A program made the position numbers and the translations under genes. Positions 18,201-26,504 of a DNA stretch of 64,000 bases are shown piece by piece. The notes under the pieces were generated by a model. It searched no databases. It was not told where the DNA came from and saw nothing but the letters and a program-made list of their open reading frames with translations. Source of the DNA: Pontivivens insulae (GTDB lineage: Bacteria > Pseudomonadota > Alphaproteobacteria > Rhodobacterales > Rhodobacteraceae); contig NZ_OMKW01000003.1 in the NCBI RefSeq assembly GCF_900302495.1, positions 496,001 to 560,000 on the forward strand, read 5' to 3'. Every line of letters starts with the position of its first letter. Position 1 is the first letter of the stretch.

Positions 18201-19361
18201 TCACTCTCCCGGCATCTGGGGAGGGTCGCCCGGCTTTGGCTTGGTGAAGGGATAGACAAACTGCCGCCAGTACCCGCGCGGGACCGTGTTGCCAACGACC
18301 CCGTAATTCTCCGGCCACTCCTCCTCGGGCAGGTGATGCGTGCCGAACAGCCAATCATAGATCGGAAAATGCGAGGCATAGTTGATATCGATCGCCGCCC
18401 GGTCACTGCCGTGATGCCAATGGTGAAAACGTGGGGTGACGAGGAACCGCTCAACAAACCCGAACTTCCATCCGATATTCGCGTGAATGAAGCTGGAATA
18501 GAAATAAACGATCAGCAGATAGGCTTGGATCGCCTCAGGCTGAAAGCCAAGAGTGAACATCGGCACCGCGGTGAAGCCACGCAGCACGGCGATCTCGATG
18601 AAATGCATGCGCGCGCCCGCCAACCAATCCATCTTCTTGGTCGAATGGTGGATGGCGTGGAATCTCCACAGCACTGGAAATGTGTGAAAGGCCCGGTGCA
18701 CCCAGTATTGCACGAAATCTGTGGCCAGCATGATGATGATGACCTGGGCCCAAAACGGCAGGTCAACGATATATCCGCGCACGGCACCCAGATCCGCTTG
18801 CGCATTGACGTAATTCGCAGGCGCAAGTGTCAGGAAACCCAAAACTTGCACCAGCATCGAACTGACGAGGTAATAAAACATGTCCTCCTGCCACTCTGCA
18901 CGGAAGACCGTCTGCTCGGTGCGGGCAGGAAAGAACCGTTCCAGCGGGACAAACAAAAAGCCCACGACCAGCACGTTGACGATGAAATAATCCAGCCCGA
19001 AATAGAGGCTCTGCGCCGCTTCCCCCCGTTCAGGCTGTGCCGTCGCCATAAGGGATGCGATCACGGAAATCGCAAGCGCGGTCCATCCAAGCGTCTTGTT
19101 TCGGTTCAGAATCAGGCTCAGCAGTGACAGCGCATATCCAGCCAACAGGACGAACCGCAGGAAAACGGTCGTATATCCCCCCGAATGCACAAACGCGATC
19201 TCGGGGTATGAGAATGTTTCGGGATACCACCGCAGCACGACCATCAGGAATCCGGTGATCGCGGCCAACAGCGCCAGAACGCCCGACAACCAACCACTGC
19301 CGATGGGCCGCTTTTCCCGCGGCATCTCAAGTTGCCGCTTCAAGTCCCGCAGATACGCCAC
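18201..19361 (-). CDS. Sterol desaturase / fatty acid hydroxylase superfamily membrane protein
   Basis: A protein of about 386 residues with around eight hydrophobic segments, the last part being an FA-hydroxylase domain (about 220-350). The three histidine clusters of this di-iron family are present: HRAFH, HAIHHSTKK and HHWHHGSD, followed by THHLPEEEWPENYGV. Members hydroxylate or desaturate lipids, or cleave ether lipids as alkylglycerol monooxygenase does, in the membrane. The N-terminal membrane region is longer than the core domain needs. The start is uncertain: GTG at 19359-19361 has GGGGAG about eight bases upstream and is preferred, while GTG at 19370 and TTG at 19388 are alternatives. 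It converges with the GNAT gene, leaving a 3-base gap. Confidence 0.85.
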   Translation of the reverse strand: MAYLRDLKRQLEMPREKRPIGSGWLSGVLALLAAITGFLMVVLRWYPETFSYPEIAFVHSGGYTTVFLRFVLLAGYALSLLSLILNRNKTLGWTALAISVIASLMATAQPERGEAAQSLYFGLDYFIVNVLVVGFLFVPLERFFPARTEQTVFRAEWQEDMFYYLVSSMLVQVLGFLTLAPANYVNAQADLGAVRGYIVDLPFWAQVIIIMLATDFVQYWVHRAFHTFPVLWRFHAIHHSTKKMDWLAGARMHFIEIAVLRGFTAVPMFTLGFQPEAIQAYLLIVYFYSSFIHANIGWKFGFVERFLVTPRFHHWHHGSDRAAIDINYASHFPIYDWLFGTHHLPEEEWPENYGVVGNTVPRGYWRQFVYPFTKPKPGDPPQMPGE

Positions 19362-19487
19362 GAAAGCCACTCCCCAAAAATACGACAAAGCAGTCCCTGA
19401 ACGTCAAAATGGGCGCCCGGCGTCAGGAAGCTCAAGTGCGAATTGGTACCTCTGCTTGTGATCGCTAGAGCTGCCGTCATGATGTGC

Positions 19488-19781
19488 TTAAGCCAGGATA
19501 CCTTCCGCCTCAAGAAATGTCGCTTTATCGCCTCGATAGGCGACGATCTCCAAATAAGTGTGATGGACCTTGAGCTGCGAAGAGATGATCTGCGCCAAAC
19601 GCCTCTCAGCATCTTCCCTCGTCGGAAAATCATTGGGTGCGCCTGCTAGAGCCTTCGGTCCTGAACTTGGTACGCGCAGCAGCAGATATCTCTTCCCGGA
19701 TGTGGACACGTTTTCTCTCCAGACATGCGAGCGTAAAGCGTGAATGATCTGATGCCACGCCCGTCGTAGATATGTCGACAT
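19488..19781 (-). CDS. Small hypothetical protein (uncertain)
   Basis: A possible 97-residue protein from the ATG at 19779-19781 (MSTYLRRAWHQIIHALRSHV). I do not recognise it. The second half, KRYLLLRVPSSGPKALAG and then FPTREDAERRLAQIISSQLK, looks more protein-like than a random frame, with a plausible amphipathic helix. There is no ribosome site before this ATG, and an ATG 54 bases upstream would place the GTGCAC array inside the coding sequence. It lies alone in the 490-base gap between the sterol desaturase and 5-oxoprolinase genes, all on the same strand. It could be a real small gene, a gene remnant or noncoding. Confidence 0.35.
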   Translation of the reverse strand: MSTYLRRAWHQIIHALRSHVWRENVSTSGKRYLLLRVPSSGPKALAGAPNDFPTREDAERRLAQIISSQLKVHHTYLEIVAYRGDKATFLEAEGILA

Positions 19782-19785
19782 GCGT

Positions 19786-19835
19786 TTGCACACACGGTGC
19801 ACGGGTTGTGCACGCGTGGTGTACGCTTTGTGCAC
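19786..19835. repeat. Five 11-bp-phased GTGCAC repeats
   Basis: Hexamers TTGCAC (19786), GTGCAC (19797), GTGCAC (19808), GTGTAC (19819) and GTGCAC (19830) start exactly 11 bases apart. The consensus hexamer is itself palindromic, so each unit reads the same on both strands and lies on one face of the helix. The array sits 16 bases past the oxoprolinase stop and just upstream of the small uncertain ORF. The layout suits cooperative binding of a DNA-binding protein; none is identified. Confidence 0.7.
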
Positions 19836-19851
19836 AGCAGATCAGACAGCA

Positions 19852-22800
19852 TCAGGACGGCGTGAAGCCGCCCCCGGTCGGGGTGTCGAGCCAGTAGACA
19901 TCCCCTGCTTTCAGCTCTGTACGATCCGCAGATTTCAGTGTCTCGACACGCCCATCGGCGCGCACCACACGACTGACGCCCAGCGCTCCGGCCTCGCCCC
20001 CTTCAAGGCCTGGTGGCGGCACCAGACGGTGGCCGGTCAGGATCGCCAATGTCATGCCTTCGAGGAAACGCGTCTTGCGTCGTGTCCCGTCGCCACCTGG
20101 AAATTCTCCTTTACCGCCAGAGCCTTGGCGAAGCGAAAATTCGTCGAGAACAACCGGGAACCGCCATTCCAGCACCTCGGGATCGGTCAGCCGCGAGTTG
20201 GTCATATGAGAGTGCACGCCGCCTGTGCCAGGATGCCCCGCGCCGTTCACCAGCCGCCCCGCGCCGGTCCCACCGCAGATCGTCTCGTAATACTGATGGT
20301 CGGCGTTGCCCCATGTGGTGTTATTCATCGTGGATTGCGCTGCCGCCTGCACGCCCAACGCCAACAAAAGAGCACTTGTAACAGCCTGAGAAGTCTCAAC
20401 ATTTCCAGCGATAACCGCGGCTGGATATTCCGGCGAAAGCATCGTGCCCTTGGGCAGGATCACCTCCAACGGCTTCATGACACCTTCATTCATCGGGATG
20501 TCGTCATCGACCAAAAGGCGGAAGACATAAAGAACCGCCGCCCGCGTCACCGGCTCCGGCGCATTGTAATTCGTCGCCAGTTGCCCAGTCGTTCCGGTGA
20601 AATCCACGGTTGCGGATCGGCTGTCCCGATCCACGGTGATCCGCACCCGAACTTCACGCTCTTGCCCATCGAAGTCAGGGTCCATTTTGTAAATATATTC
20701 AGCATCATGCAGCGTTTCGATGGCGCGGCGAACACATTCTTCCGCATTGTCCTGAACATGCCGCATATAGGCCTGCACGACATCAAGACCGAAGAGGGCC
20801 ACCATCTTGTGCAGCTCCGCCGCACCCTTCGCACAGCTTGCCACCTGCGCCTTGAGGTCCGCGATATTCGTCTCGACCGCGCGGACGGGATATTGCGCGC
20901 CGAGCAGCAGGGCCTCGGTTTCGGATTGGCGGAAATACCCATTGTCGACCAGTTTCCAATTGTCGATCAACGCCCCTTCATCGTGGATTGTCCGACTGTC
21001 CGGCGGCATGGACCCCGGCGTCAAACCACCCACATCGGTGTGATGACCGCGGGCAGACGTGAAAAACAGCAACTCGCCCTCATCCGAAAAGACCGGTTGG
21101 ACGAGGGTGATGTCGGGCAAATGGGTGCCGCCATTGTAGGGCGCGTTCAGCACATAGGCGTCGCCCGGTCCCATATCGGGGTTCTGAGCAATGATGGCCT
21201 TCACGCTGGCCCCCATCGAGCCAAGATGCACTGGCATATGCGGCGCATTGGCGATCAGGTCGCCAGCGGCGTCGAAGATCGCGCAGGAAAAGTCGAGACG
21301 TTCCTTGATCGTGACTGAGGCGGCGGTGTTCTCCAACACCGCGCCCATCTGCTCGGCTATGCTCATGTAAAGGTTGTTGAAAACCTCGAGCATCACTGGA
21401 TCGGCTTCGGTCCCGACAGCGTGGGCATCCGCGCGAGCTTCGATCCGGTGCAGCGTAACATGGTCGTGGGCGGTGATGCGCGCCTGCCAACCCGGTTCGA
21501 TCACAATCGACGTATGCTCTTCCACCAGAACAGCCGGGCCCGTCACGGTATCGCCCGGGCGCAATACGTCCCGACGCACAAAGCGGGCATCGTGCCATCC
21601 GCCCGAATAGATCGGTGCTTCGAGGGCGGCTTCGTACATCTCCGCACGCGCTTCCGTGGGGTGGGTGGCCTCAGCCAGATCACCCGCTTCACCAATGGCC
21701 TCGACCGCCACGCTTTCGATGATCAGCGCGGCGTCGCCCGGGGCAAAGCCGAACCGTTGCAGGTGCGCTTCGGCGAACTGGTCTTTCAATGTGGCAAGAT
21801 CCGAAAAGGGGATCGGCAATGCGGTGTCCGTGCCTTTCACCTTGATGTTGAGAACCGTATCGAAACGGATCGCGGCCTCGGTCACGCCCTGCCCCATCAC
21901 CTCATCCGCCGTCCGCGCCATGAGGCTTTCAACGATATTGGCCGCTTCGAGCCGCGAGGCATCGGCCAGTTCAGCCTCCATCGCCTGCTGGCGACTGGCC
22001 CGAATGTCCGCAAGCCCCATGCCATAGGCGGAAAGCAGCGAGGCAAATGGGTGGATCAGGCAGGTTTCCATCCCCAGCGTATCCGCAATTGCGCACGCAT
22101 GTTGTGCGCCAGCCCCGCCAAAGACGGTCAGGCAATATTTCGAAACTTCATAGCCGCGCTGAACGCTGATTTTCTTGATCGCGTTGGCCATGTTTTCAAC
22201 CGCGATGCGCAGGAATCCATCCGCCAGCTCTTCAACGGGCAGGCCCGCTTCGTCAGCCAATTTCCCAAATGCGGTGCGCGTCGCATCGACATCCAGCGGT
22301 TGATCCGCATTGGGGCCGAAAATCGCGGGGAAGAACTCTGGGCGCAATTTACCGGTCAGAACATTGGCATCCGTGACGGCGAGCGGCCCGCCTCGGCCAT
22401 AGCAGGCTGGGCCAGGATCGGCACCGGCGCTTTCGGGCCCGACCCGCATGCGCTGTCCGTCAAATGTCAGAAGGCTGCCGCCCCCGGCAGCCACGGTGTG
22501 GATGTTCATCATGGGCGCGGTGATGCGCACACCGGCGACTTCGGTGTTGAGCACCCGTTCATATTCGCCCGCAAAGTGGCAAACGTCGGTGGAGGTGCCC
22601 CCCATGTCGAAGCCGATGATCCGGTCAAAGCCCGCAATCTGCGATGTACGGACCGCCCCGACGACGCCGCCTGCCGGACCGGAGAGGATCGCGTCCTTGC
22701 CCTGGAAAAGCCTTGCGTCCGTCAGACCACCGGAAGACTGCATGAACATCAAACGACCTGCCGGATCGCCATCAAAGGCGTCTGCAACCCGGTCCACGTA

Positions 22801-23463
22801 GCGCCGCAAAATGGGGGAGAGATATGCATCAACCACGGTCGTGTCGCCGCGGCTGACCATCTTCATCAGCGGGGACACTTCGTGGCTGACGCTGACTTGA
22901 GAGAACCCAAGCTCACGCGCAATCCGCGCCGCCTCGGCCTCATGCCCGGTATGCCGGTATCCGTGCGCAAATACGATGGCGAGGGCGTCGATCCCATCCG
23001 CCCGCAATCGGTTCAGATCCGTCTTGAGCTTGTCAGCATCCAGAGGACGCTCCACCGTTCCATCCGCCCGCACCCGTTCCTCGGCCTCGACAACTGCGTC
23101 ATAAAGCATTTCGGGCAGAACGATGTGGCGGTCGAAGAGGCGGGGGCGGTGCTGATAGGCAAGCCGCAGCTGATCGGCGAGACCTTGCGTGATCACCAGC
23201 CCGGTGCGGTCGCCTTTGCGTTCAAGCAACGCATTGGTCGCAACTGTCGTGCCCATCTTCACCGCGCCGATGCGGGAAAGCGGGATCAGCGCATCTGCAT
23301 CGAGACCCAAAAAGCGGCGGATCGCAGCAAGGGCCGCGTCCTTATATTGCTCAGGATTCTCGGACAGCAGCTTGGCCGTGTGCAACGCCCCGTCAGGATC
23401 ACGGGCGACGACATCCGTGAAGGTGCCACCACGATCAATCCAGAAATCCCACACACCGCTCAT
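19852..23463 (-). CDS. 5-oxoprolinase / hydantoinase (HyuA-HyuB fusion)
   Basis: A 1203-residue cytosolic enzyme combining a HyuA-type ATP-binding half (about 1-690) and a HyuB-type half (about 700-1200), as in eukaryotic-like 5-oxoprolinases that hydrolyse 5-oxo-L-proline to glutamate with ATP. It starts MSGVWDFWIDRGGTFTDVVA, with a second nucleotide motif, GFDMGGTSTDVCHF, near residue 280. The HyuB half has NAPYNGGTHLPDITLVQPVF, ARGHHTDVGGLTPGSMPP and GSGGKGEFPGGDG near the end. Length and order match the full-length 5-oxoprolinase rather than split hydantoinase subunits. Related N-methylhydantoinases look similar, so the substrate is likely but not certain. The ATG at 23463 follows GAGAGGGCGAG. 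No cognate transporter is adjacent. Confidence 0.88.
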   Translation of the reverse strand: MSGVWDFWIDRGGTFTDVVARDPDGALHTAKLLSENPEQYKDAALAAIRRFLGLDADALIPLSRIGAVKMGTTVATNALLERKGDRTGLVITQGLADQLRLAYQHRPRLFDRHIVLPEMLYDAVVEAEERVRADGTVERPLDADKLKTDLNRLRADGIDALAIVFAHGYRHTGHEAEAARIARELGFSQVSVSHEVSPLMKMVSRGDTTVVDAYLSPILRRYVDRVADAFDGDPAGRLMFMQSSGGLTDARLFQGKDAILSGPAGGVVGAVRTSQIAGFDRIIGFDMGGTSTDVCHFAGEYERVLNTEVAGVRITAPMMNIHTVAAGGGSLLTFDGQRMRVGPESAGADPGPACYGRGGPLAVTDANVLTGKLRPEFFPAIFGPNADQPLDVDATRTAFGKLADEAGLPVEELADGFLRIAVENMANAIKKISVQRGYEVSKYCLTVFGGAGAQHACAIADTLGMETCLIHPFASLLSAYGMGLADIRASRQQAMEAELADASRLEAANIVESLMARTADEVMGQGVTEAAIRFDTVLNIKVKGTDTALPIPFSDLATLKDQFAEAHLQRFGFAPGDAALIIESVAVEAIGEAGDLAEATHPTEARAEMYEAALEAPIYSGGWHDARFVRRDVLRPGDTVTGPAVLVEEHTSIVIEPGWQARITAHDHVTLHRIEARADAHAVGTEADPVMLEVFNNLYMSIAEQMGAVLENTAASVTIKERLDFSCAIFDAAGDLIANAPHMPVHLGSMGASVKAIIAQNPDMGPGDAYVLNAPYNGGTHLPDITLVQPVFSDEGELLFFTSARGHHTDVGGLTPGSMPPDSRTIHDEGALIDNWKLVDNGYFRQSETEALLLGAQYPVRAVETNIADLKAQVASCAKGAAELHKMVALFGLDVVQAYMRHVQDNAEECVRRAIETLHDAEYIYKMDPDFDGQEREVRVRITVDRDSRSATVDFTGTTGQLATNYNAPEPVTRAAVLYVFRLLVDDDIPMNEGVMKPLEVILPKGTMLSPEYPAAVIAGNVETSQAVTSALLLALGVQAAAQSTMNNTTWGNADHQYYETICGGTGAGRLVNGAGHPGTGGVHSHMTNSRLTDPEVLEWRFPVVLDEFSLRQGSGGKGEFPGGDGTRRKTRFLEGMTLAILTGHRLVPPPGLEGGEAGALGVSRVVRADGRVETLKSADRTELKAGDVYWLDTPTGGGFTPS

Positions 23464-23526
23464 ACGTCTCGCCCTCTCTCGTCGCGCGGGCTAGTCTTGG
23501 ACCGTCAAAAGGCTGAGGGCAAGACG

Positions 23527-24024
23527 ATGGCGCAACTGATCCGGGCGGCAGATTACCGCGATCTCGATGCAATCGGCGCGATCTGGAACCGGGTGATCAC
23601 TCAGACAACCGCGACCTTCACCGTGGCCGAGAAGAGCGCAGAGGATTTGGAACAGTGGCTCAAAGAACGGCAGGCCGGTCGCTGGCCGGTTCTTGTTTCT
23701 GAGGTGGATGGGCAGGTTGCGGGCTTTGCAACGTGCGGTCCGTTTCGATCCGGCGAGGGATATGCGCATGTTGCTGAGCATTCCATTTATGTCGCCACAG
23801 ACCTCACCGGTCGTGGCCTTGGGCCGGATCTGTTGTCAGCCTTGGAGCTGGCGGCGCAGCGCCGGGGGATCGCGGTTTTCGTGGCCGCGATCAGCGCCGA
23901 GAACCTGCGCGCTCACGCCTTTCACGCTCGCCATGGCTTTATCGAGACCGGGCGAATGCCTGATATGGGACGCAAATCAGGTCGGCGGATCGGTCTTGTC
24001 CTCATGCAGAAGCATCTGGAATAG
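23527..24024 (+). CDS. GNAT N-acetyltransferase, phosphinothricin/amino-acid acetyltransferase type
   Basis: A 165-residue acetyltransferase starting MAQLIRAADYRDLDAIGAIW. NRVITQTTATFTVAEKS, the HSIYVATDLTGRGLGPDLL acetyl-CoA motif and HAFHARHGFIETGRMPDMG follow the pattern of YncA/MnaT and phosphinothricin acetyltransferases. These acetylate the amino group of amino-acid analogues such as methionine sulfoximine or phosphinothricin. The ATG at 23527 follows GAGGGCAAG. It diverges from the oxoprolinase gene 63 bases away, so the promoters lie between them, and it is followed by PhzF on the same strand. A housekeeping detoxification role is more likely than resistance to a herbicide. Confidence 0.85.
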   Translation: MAQLIRAADYRDLDAIGAIWNRVITQTTATFTVAEKSAEDLEQWLKERQAGRWPVLVSEVDGQVAGFATCGPFRSGEGYAHVAEHSIYVATDLTGRGLGPDLLSALELAAQRRGIAVFVAAISAENLRAHAFHARHGFIETGRMPDMGRKSGRRIGLVLMQKHLE

Positions 24025-24090
24025 ACTTCATAAGCGATCCGCATTGGTGTTGGCTTGCCGCGACACACCCAGCCCGGGAAAGGACTTCCA

Positions 24091-24909
24091 ATGAAGATTG
24101 AGGAATATGCCGCGTTCAGCACCGGTGAGGCCGGGGGCAACCCAGCTGGGGTTGTAATCGGGGAAAGCCATCCGCCCGAGGCGGAGATGCGCGAAATCGC
24201 GGCCCGGCTGGGCCATTCCGAGACCGCCTTTGCCGAAGGTGCAGGGAAGGACTGGCACGTGCGCTATTTCGCGCCGGACAGCGAGGTTCCGTTTTGCGGC
24301 CATGCGACCATCGCGCTCGGCGCGGCATTGGCCGGAAAATACGGCTCAGCCACCTATGCGTTGCGCACGGCAGCCGGGGCCATATCCGTCGAAGCCTCAA
24401 CGCAGGGCGGCATTCGGGCCACCCTGACCTCTGCCCCGACGCGGCAGGAGGTCGCCTCGGACGCTCTGGTGAGTAAGGCCGCCGCGTTGTTCGGATGGTC
24501 CAAGGAGGACTTCACCCGCCCACCGGTCATCGCCGAGGCGGGCGCACGTCATCTGGTGTTGGGCCTGCCGAGCCGTGCCACACTCGCCGAAATGTCCTAT
24601 CAATTCGAGGCGGGGCAGGCGCTGATGCGCGACCATGGGCTTGTGACCATCCTGCTGATGTATGAGGCGCCCGATGGCGTGGTGCATACGCGCAATACGT
24701 TTGCCTCGGGCGGTGTGTACGAGGATCCGGCAACCGGGGCCGCCTCGGCCGCTTTGGGCGGATGGTTTCGCGATGCGGCGTTGCGTCAGGGAGCTTTCGA
24801 TATTCATCAGGGCGACGATATGGGCGCGCCCAGCAGGATACATGTCGCGCCCCTTCCCGGTATCGGGAGTGGGGTCCAGGTCAGCGGCACTGTCCGGGTC
24901 CTGCGCTGA
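24091..24909 (+). CDS. PhzF-family isomerase/epimerase-like protein
   Basis: A 272-residue protein with the two-lobed diaminopimelate-epimerase fold of the PhzF family. Diagnostic motifs are FSTGEAGGNPAGVVIGES, GHSETAFAEG with the catalytic-type Glu, DSEVPFCGHATIALG, and ASGGVYEDPATGAASAALGG. No phenazine genes are nearby, so this is one of the many PhzF homologues of unknown substrate, not evidence for phenazine synthesis. The ATG at 24091 follows GGAAAGGA; the frame extends 12 codons upstream without a comparable site. It lies 66 bases after the GNAT gene and 39 bases before the DjlA-like gene, all on the same strand, so they may be co-transcribed. Confidence 0.88.
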   Translation: MKIEEYAAFSTGEAGGNPAGVVIGESHPPEAEMREIAARLGHSETAFAEGAGKDWHVRYFAPDSEVPFCGHATIALGAALAGKYGSATYALRTAAGAISVEASTQGGIRATLTSAPTRQEVASDALVSKAAALFGWSKEDFTRPPVIAEAGARHLVLGLPSRATLAEMSYQFEAGQALMRDHGLVTILLMYEAPDGVVHTRNTFASGGVYEDPATGAASAALGGWFRDAALRQGAFDIHQGDDMGAPSRIHVAPLPGIGSGVQVSGTVRVLR

Positions 24910-24948
24910 GGTCTGGCAGCGGCGGGGCTGCTTTGCTAATGTTTTGCC

Positions 24949-25635
24949 ATGTCAATCTGGTCGCGCATAACCGATGCCTTGTCCGCACTCCGTCAGGGGG
25001 AAGGGTTGAGTGCGGTTTTTCAACGGCTGAACACACCGCCCGAACGGTCGGTGGCGTTCACGATTGCCGTTATCGCGCTGGGCGCGAAGATGGCGAAGGC
25101 CGACGGCGTCGTCACACGTGACGAGGTGACGGCGTTTCGCGAGGTCTTCCATATCGCCCCTGCCGATGAGGCGAAAGCCGCGCGGGTGTTCAATCTGGCC
25201 CGGCAGGACAGCGCCGGGTATGAGGCCTACGCCCAGCGCGTTGCCGGCATGTTTGGTGACGATCGCAACGTTCTGGAAGATCTGCTGGACGGGTTGTTCC
25301 ATATCGCAGTCGCTGACGGTGTCTATCACCCGAATGAGGATCGCTTTTTAGAGCACACGGCAGAGCTGTTCGGCGTAGGAGAACGGTGTTTCAAAGCGAT
25401 TCGGACGCGCCATGTGCCAGATGCGCGCCCCGACCCCTATGATGTCCTTGGGGTCACACCCGAGATGGAAATCGACGAGATGCGCAAGCGTTGGCGCCTT
25501 TTGGTGCGCGAAACCCATCCCGACAGGATGATCGCGCGCGGTGTTCCTGAAGAGGCCGTGAAGCTCGCCACCAAGCGTTTAACTGCTATAAATAACGCCT
25601 GGGACGAAATATTAACGGAGAGAGCGGCGGCTTAG
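24949..25635 (+). CDS. DjlA-like protein: TerB domain plus C-terminal J domain
   Basis: A 228-residue cytosolic co-chaperone-like protein. A TerB-like helical domain covers about residues 35-145 (AFTIAVIALGAKMAKADGVV and LLDGLFHIAVADGVYHPNE). A C-terminal J domain covers about 162-225 (PDPYDVLGVTPEMEIDEMRK), with the Hsp70-stimulating HPD present in RETHPDR. This is the DjlA order, but the N-terminal membrane span of E. coli DjlA is missing, so the protein is probably soluble. The unusual C-terminal J domain is typical of the family. The start ATG is consistent with the family start. It is followed by a 227-base spacer before ompA-type genes. Confidence 0.87.
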   Translation: MSIWSRITDALSALRQGEGLSAVFQRLNTPPERSVAFTIAVIALGAKMAKADGVVTRDEVTAFREVFHIAPADEAKAARVFNLARQDSAGYEAYAQRVAGMFGDDRNVLEDLLDGLFHIAVADGVYHPNEDRFLEHTAELFGVGERCFKAIRTRHVPDARPDPYDVLGVTPEMEIDEMRKRWRLLVRETHPDRMIARGVPEEAVKLATKRLTAINNAWDEILTERAAA

Positions 25636-25676
25636 TCCGCTCTTCGGAACAGTGTCATAAAAAAATATCACACTGT

Positions 25677-25706
25677 TTGGAACCAATGTGATCATTCCAG
25701 TGTTAT
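25677..25706 (+). promoter_or_regulatory. Possible promoter of first OmpA lipoprotein gene
   Basis: TTGGAA (25677-25682), an 18-base spacer and TGTTAT (25701-25706) lie in an unusually AT-rich stretch about 157 bases before the lipoprotein ATG. The spacer also carries short CAGTGT/ACACTG complements (25650-25675). The call is by eye and weak; the spacer 25636-25862 holds no gene that I can support. Confidence 0.3.
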
Positions 25707-25862
25707 TCGTTCAACTCAGATGCTAAGTTCTGAGTGTCGCGTTTAGATTTCCGGTTGGAATCTGGCGGAAGACAGCGCAAAGTTGCGCAAGGCTCGACAA
25801 TGTCGGGTCTCAACCCAATTCAGGCGGAATACCGTCGTGATGACTAAGGAATGGAGTGAGGG

Positions 25863-26291
25863 ATGAAAAAAGTTTCCTTCGTGATGGCCGGCGCAGCTCT
25901 GGCACTCGCAGCTTGCGCACAGCAAGAAGAAGTTATGGTTGTTGAAGAGCCGATGGTTGAGGCTGTTGCTACCGAGTACACCGTGTACTTCGGTTTCGAC
26001 TCCGCAGCTCTCTCCGATCTCGGTGCTGAGACTGTTGCAGCCGCTTCCGCAGCAGCAGCAGGCATGTCCTCCGTTTCCGTCGTCGGCCACACCGACACTG
26101 TCGGTTCCGTTGCTTACAACCAGGGCCTCTCCGAGGCACGCGCTGCAACCGTTTCCGGCGCAATGGTTTCCAACGGCGTGAACCCGGCGATCATCACGGC
26201 TGCTGGCCGCTCCGAGAACGACCTGGCCGTTGCAACGGCTGACGGTGTTCGCGAGCCGCGCAACCGCCGCGTCGAAATCTCCCTGAACTAA
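25863..26291 (+). CDS. OmpA-domain lipoprotein (first of tandem pair)
   Basis: A 142-residue lipoprotein with signal MKKVSFVMAGAALALAAC; the lipobox is LAAC, with Cys18 as the lipidated residue. After a short acidic linker comes an OmpA/Pal peptidoglycan-binding domain (about 38-142): YTVYFGFDSAAL, VVGHTDTVGSVAYNQGLSE, ARAATVSGAM and REPRNRRVEISLN, where the Asp and Arg bind diaminopimelate. It should sit in the outer membrane and tie it to the cell wall. Many codons end in C or T and are strongly selected, as in highly expressed genes. A near-copy follows 213 bases downstream. A strong terminator lies between them, so each has its own transcript. Confidence 0.92.
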   Translation: MKKVSFVMAGAALALAACAQQEEVMVVEEPMVEAVATEYTVYFGFDSAALSDLGAETVAAASAAAAGMSSVSVVGHTDTVGSVAYNQGLSEARAATVSGAMVSNGVNPAIITAAGRSENDLAVATADGVREPRNRRVEISLN

Positions 26292-26314
26292 GTTCGGGTC
26301 GATTGATCTAAGAA

Positions 26315-26348
26315 GGGCCGCTCTCAGCTACGGAGAGCGGCCCTTTTT
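26315..26348 (+). terminator. Rho-independent terminator after first OmpA lipoprotein
   Basis: GGGCCGCTCTC (26315-26325) and GAGAGCGGCCC (26333-26343) form a perfect 11-bp stem with a 7-base loop, followed by five Ts. This is among the strongest intrinsic terminators in the window. Confidence 0.92.
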
Positions 26349-26349
26349 C

Positions 26350-26386
26350 ATGGCCGGATCGGCCATGTGATGCAGCCGTGCATCAC
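26350..26386. promoter_or_regulatory. Two adjacent perfect dyads between the ompA paralogues
   Basis: ATGGCC-GGATC-GGCCAT (26350-26366) is followed immediately by GTGATGCA-GCCG-TGCATCAC (26367-26386). Both are exact inverted repeats, placed after the first gene's terminator and about 120 bases before the second gene. They could be operators or leader hairpins of the second gene; there is no direct evidence for either. Confidence 0.4.
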
Positions 26387-26504
26387 CGAAAAAATTCACA
26401 AACCATCCTCTTACAATTCGGTCTAAGCGCACGATCTGTGCGGATGTCCCAAGGGATAGCGAAAGGCATCGTGCCGCCGCTCACATCCATGCATGGAGAA
26501 ATGG

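Noticed and set aside
19786-19835. Phased repeats as a CRISPR array
   Set aside because: Units are only 11 bases with no spacers of normal length, and no cas genes are in the window.
21421-23526. Plus-strand open frame running into the GNAT gene
   Set aside because: The first 700 codons are antisense to 5-oxoprolinase and look random; only the part from the ATG at 23527 is a real acetyltransferase.
23527-24024. Phosphinothricin-type acetyltransferase as a transferred resistance gene
   Set aside because: It has neighbours and composition like the rest of the window and belongs to a common housekeeping subgroup; no mobile element signs.
24091-24909. PhzF homologue as a sign of phenazine synthesis
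   Set aside because: No other phz genes nearby; PhzF-like proteins are widespread with other or unknown substrates.
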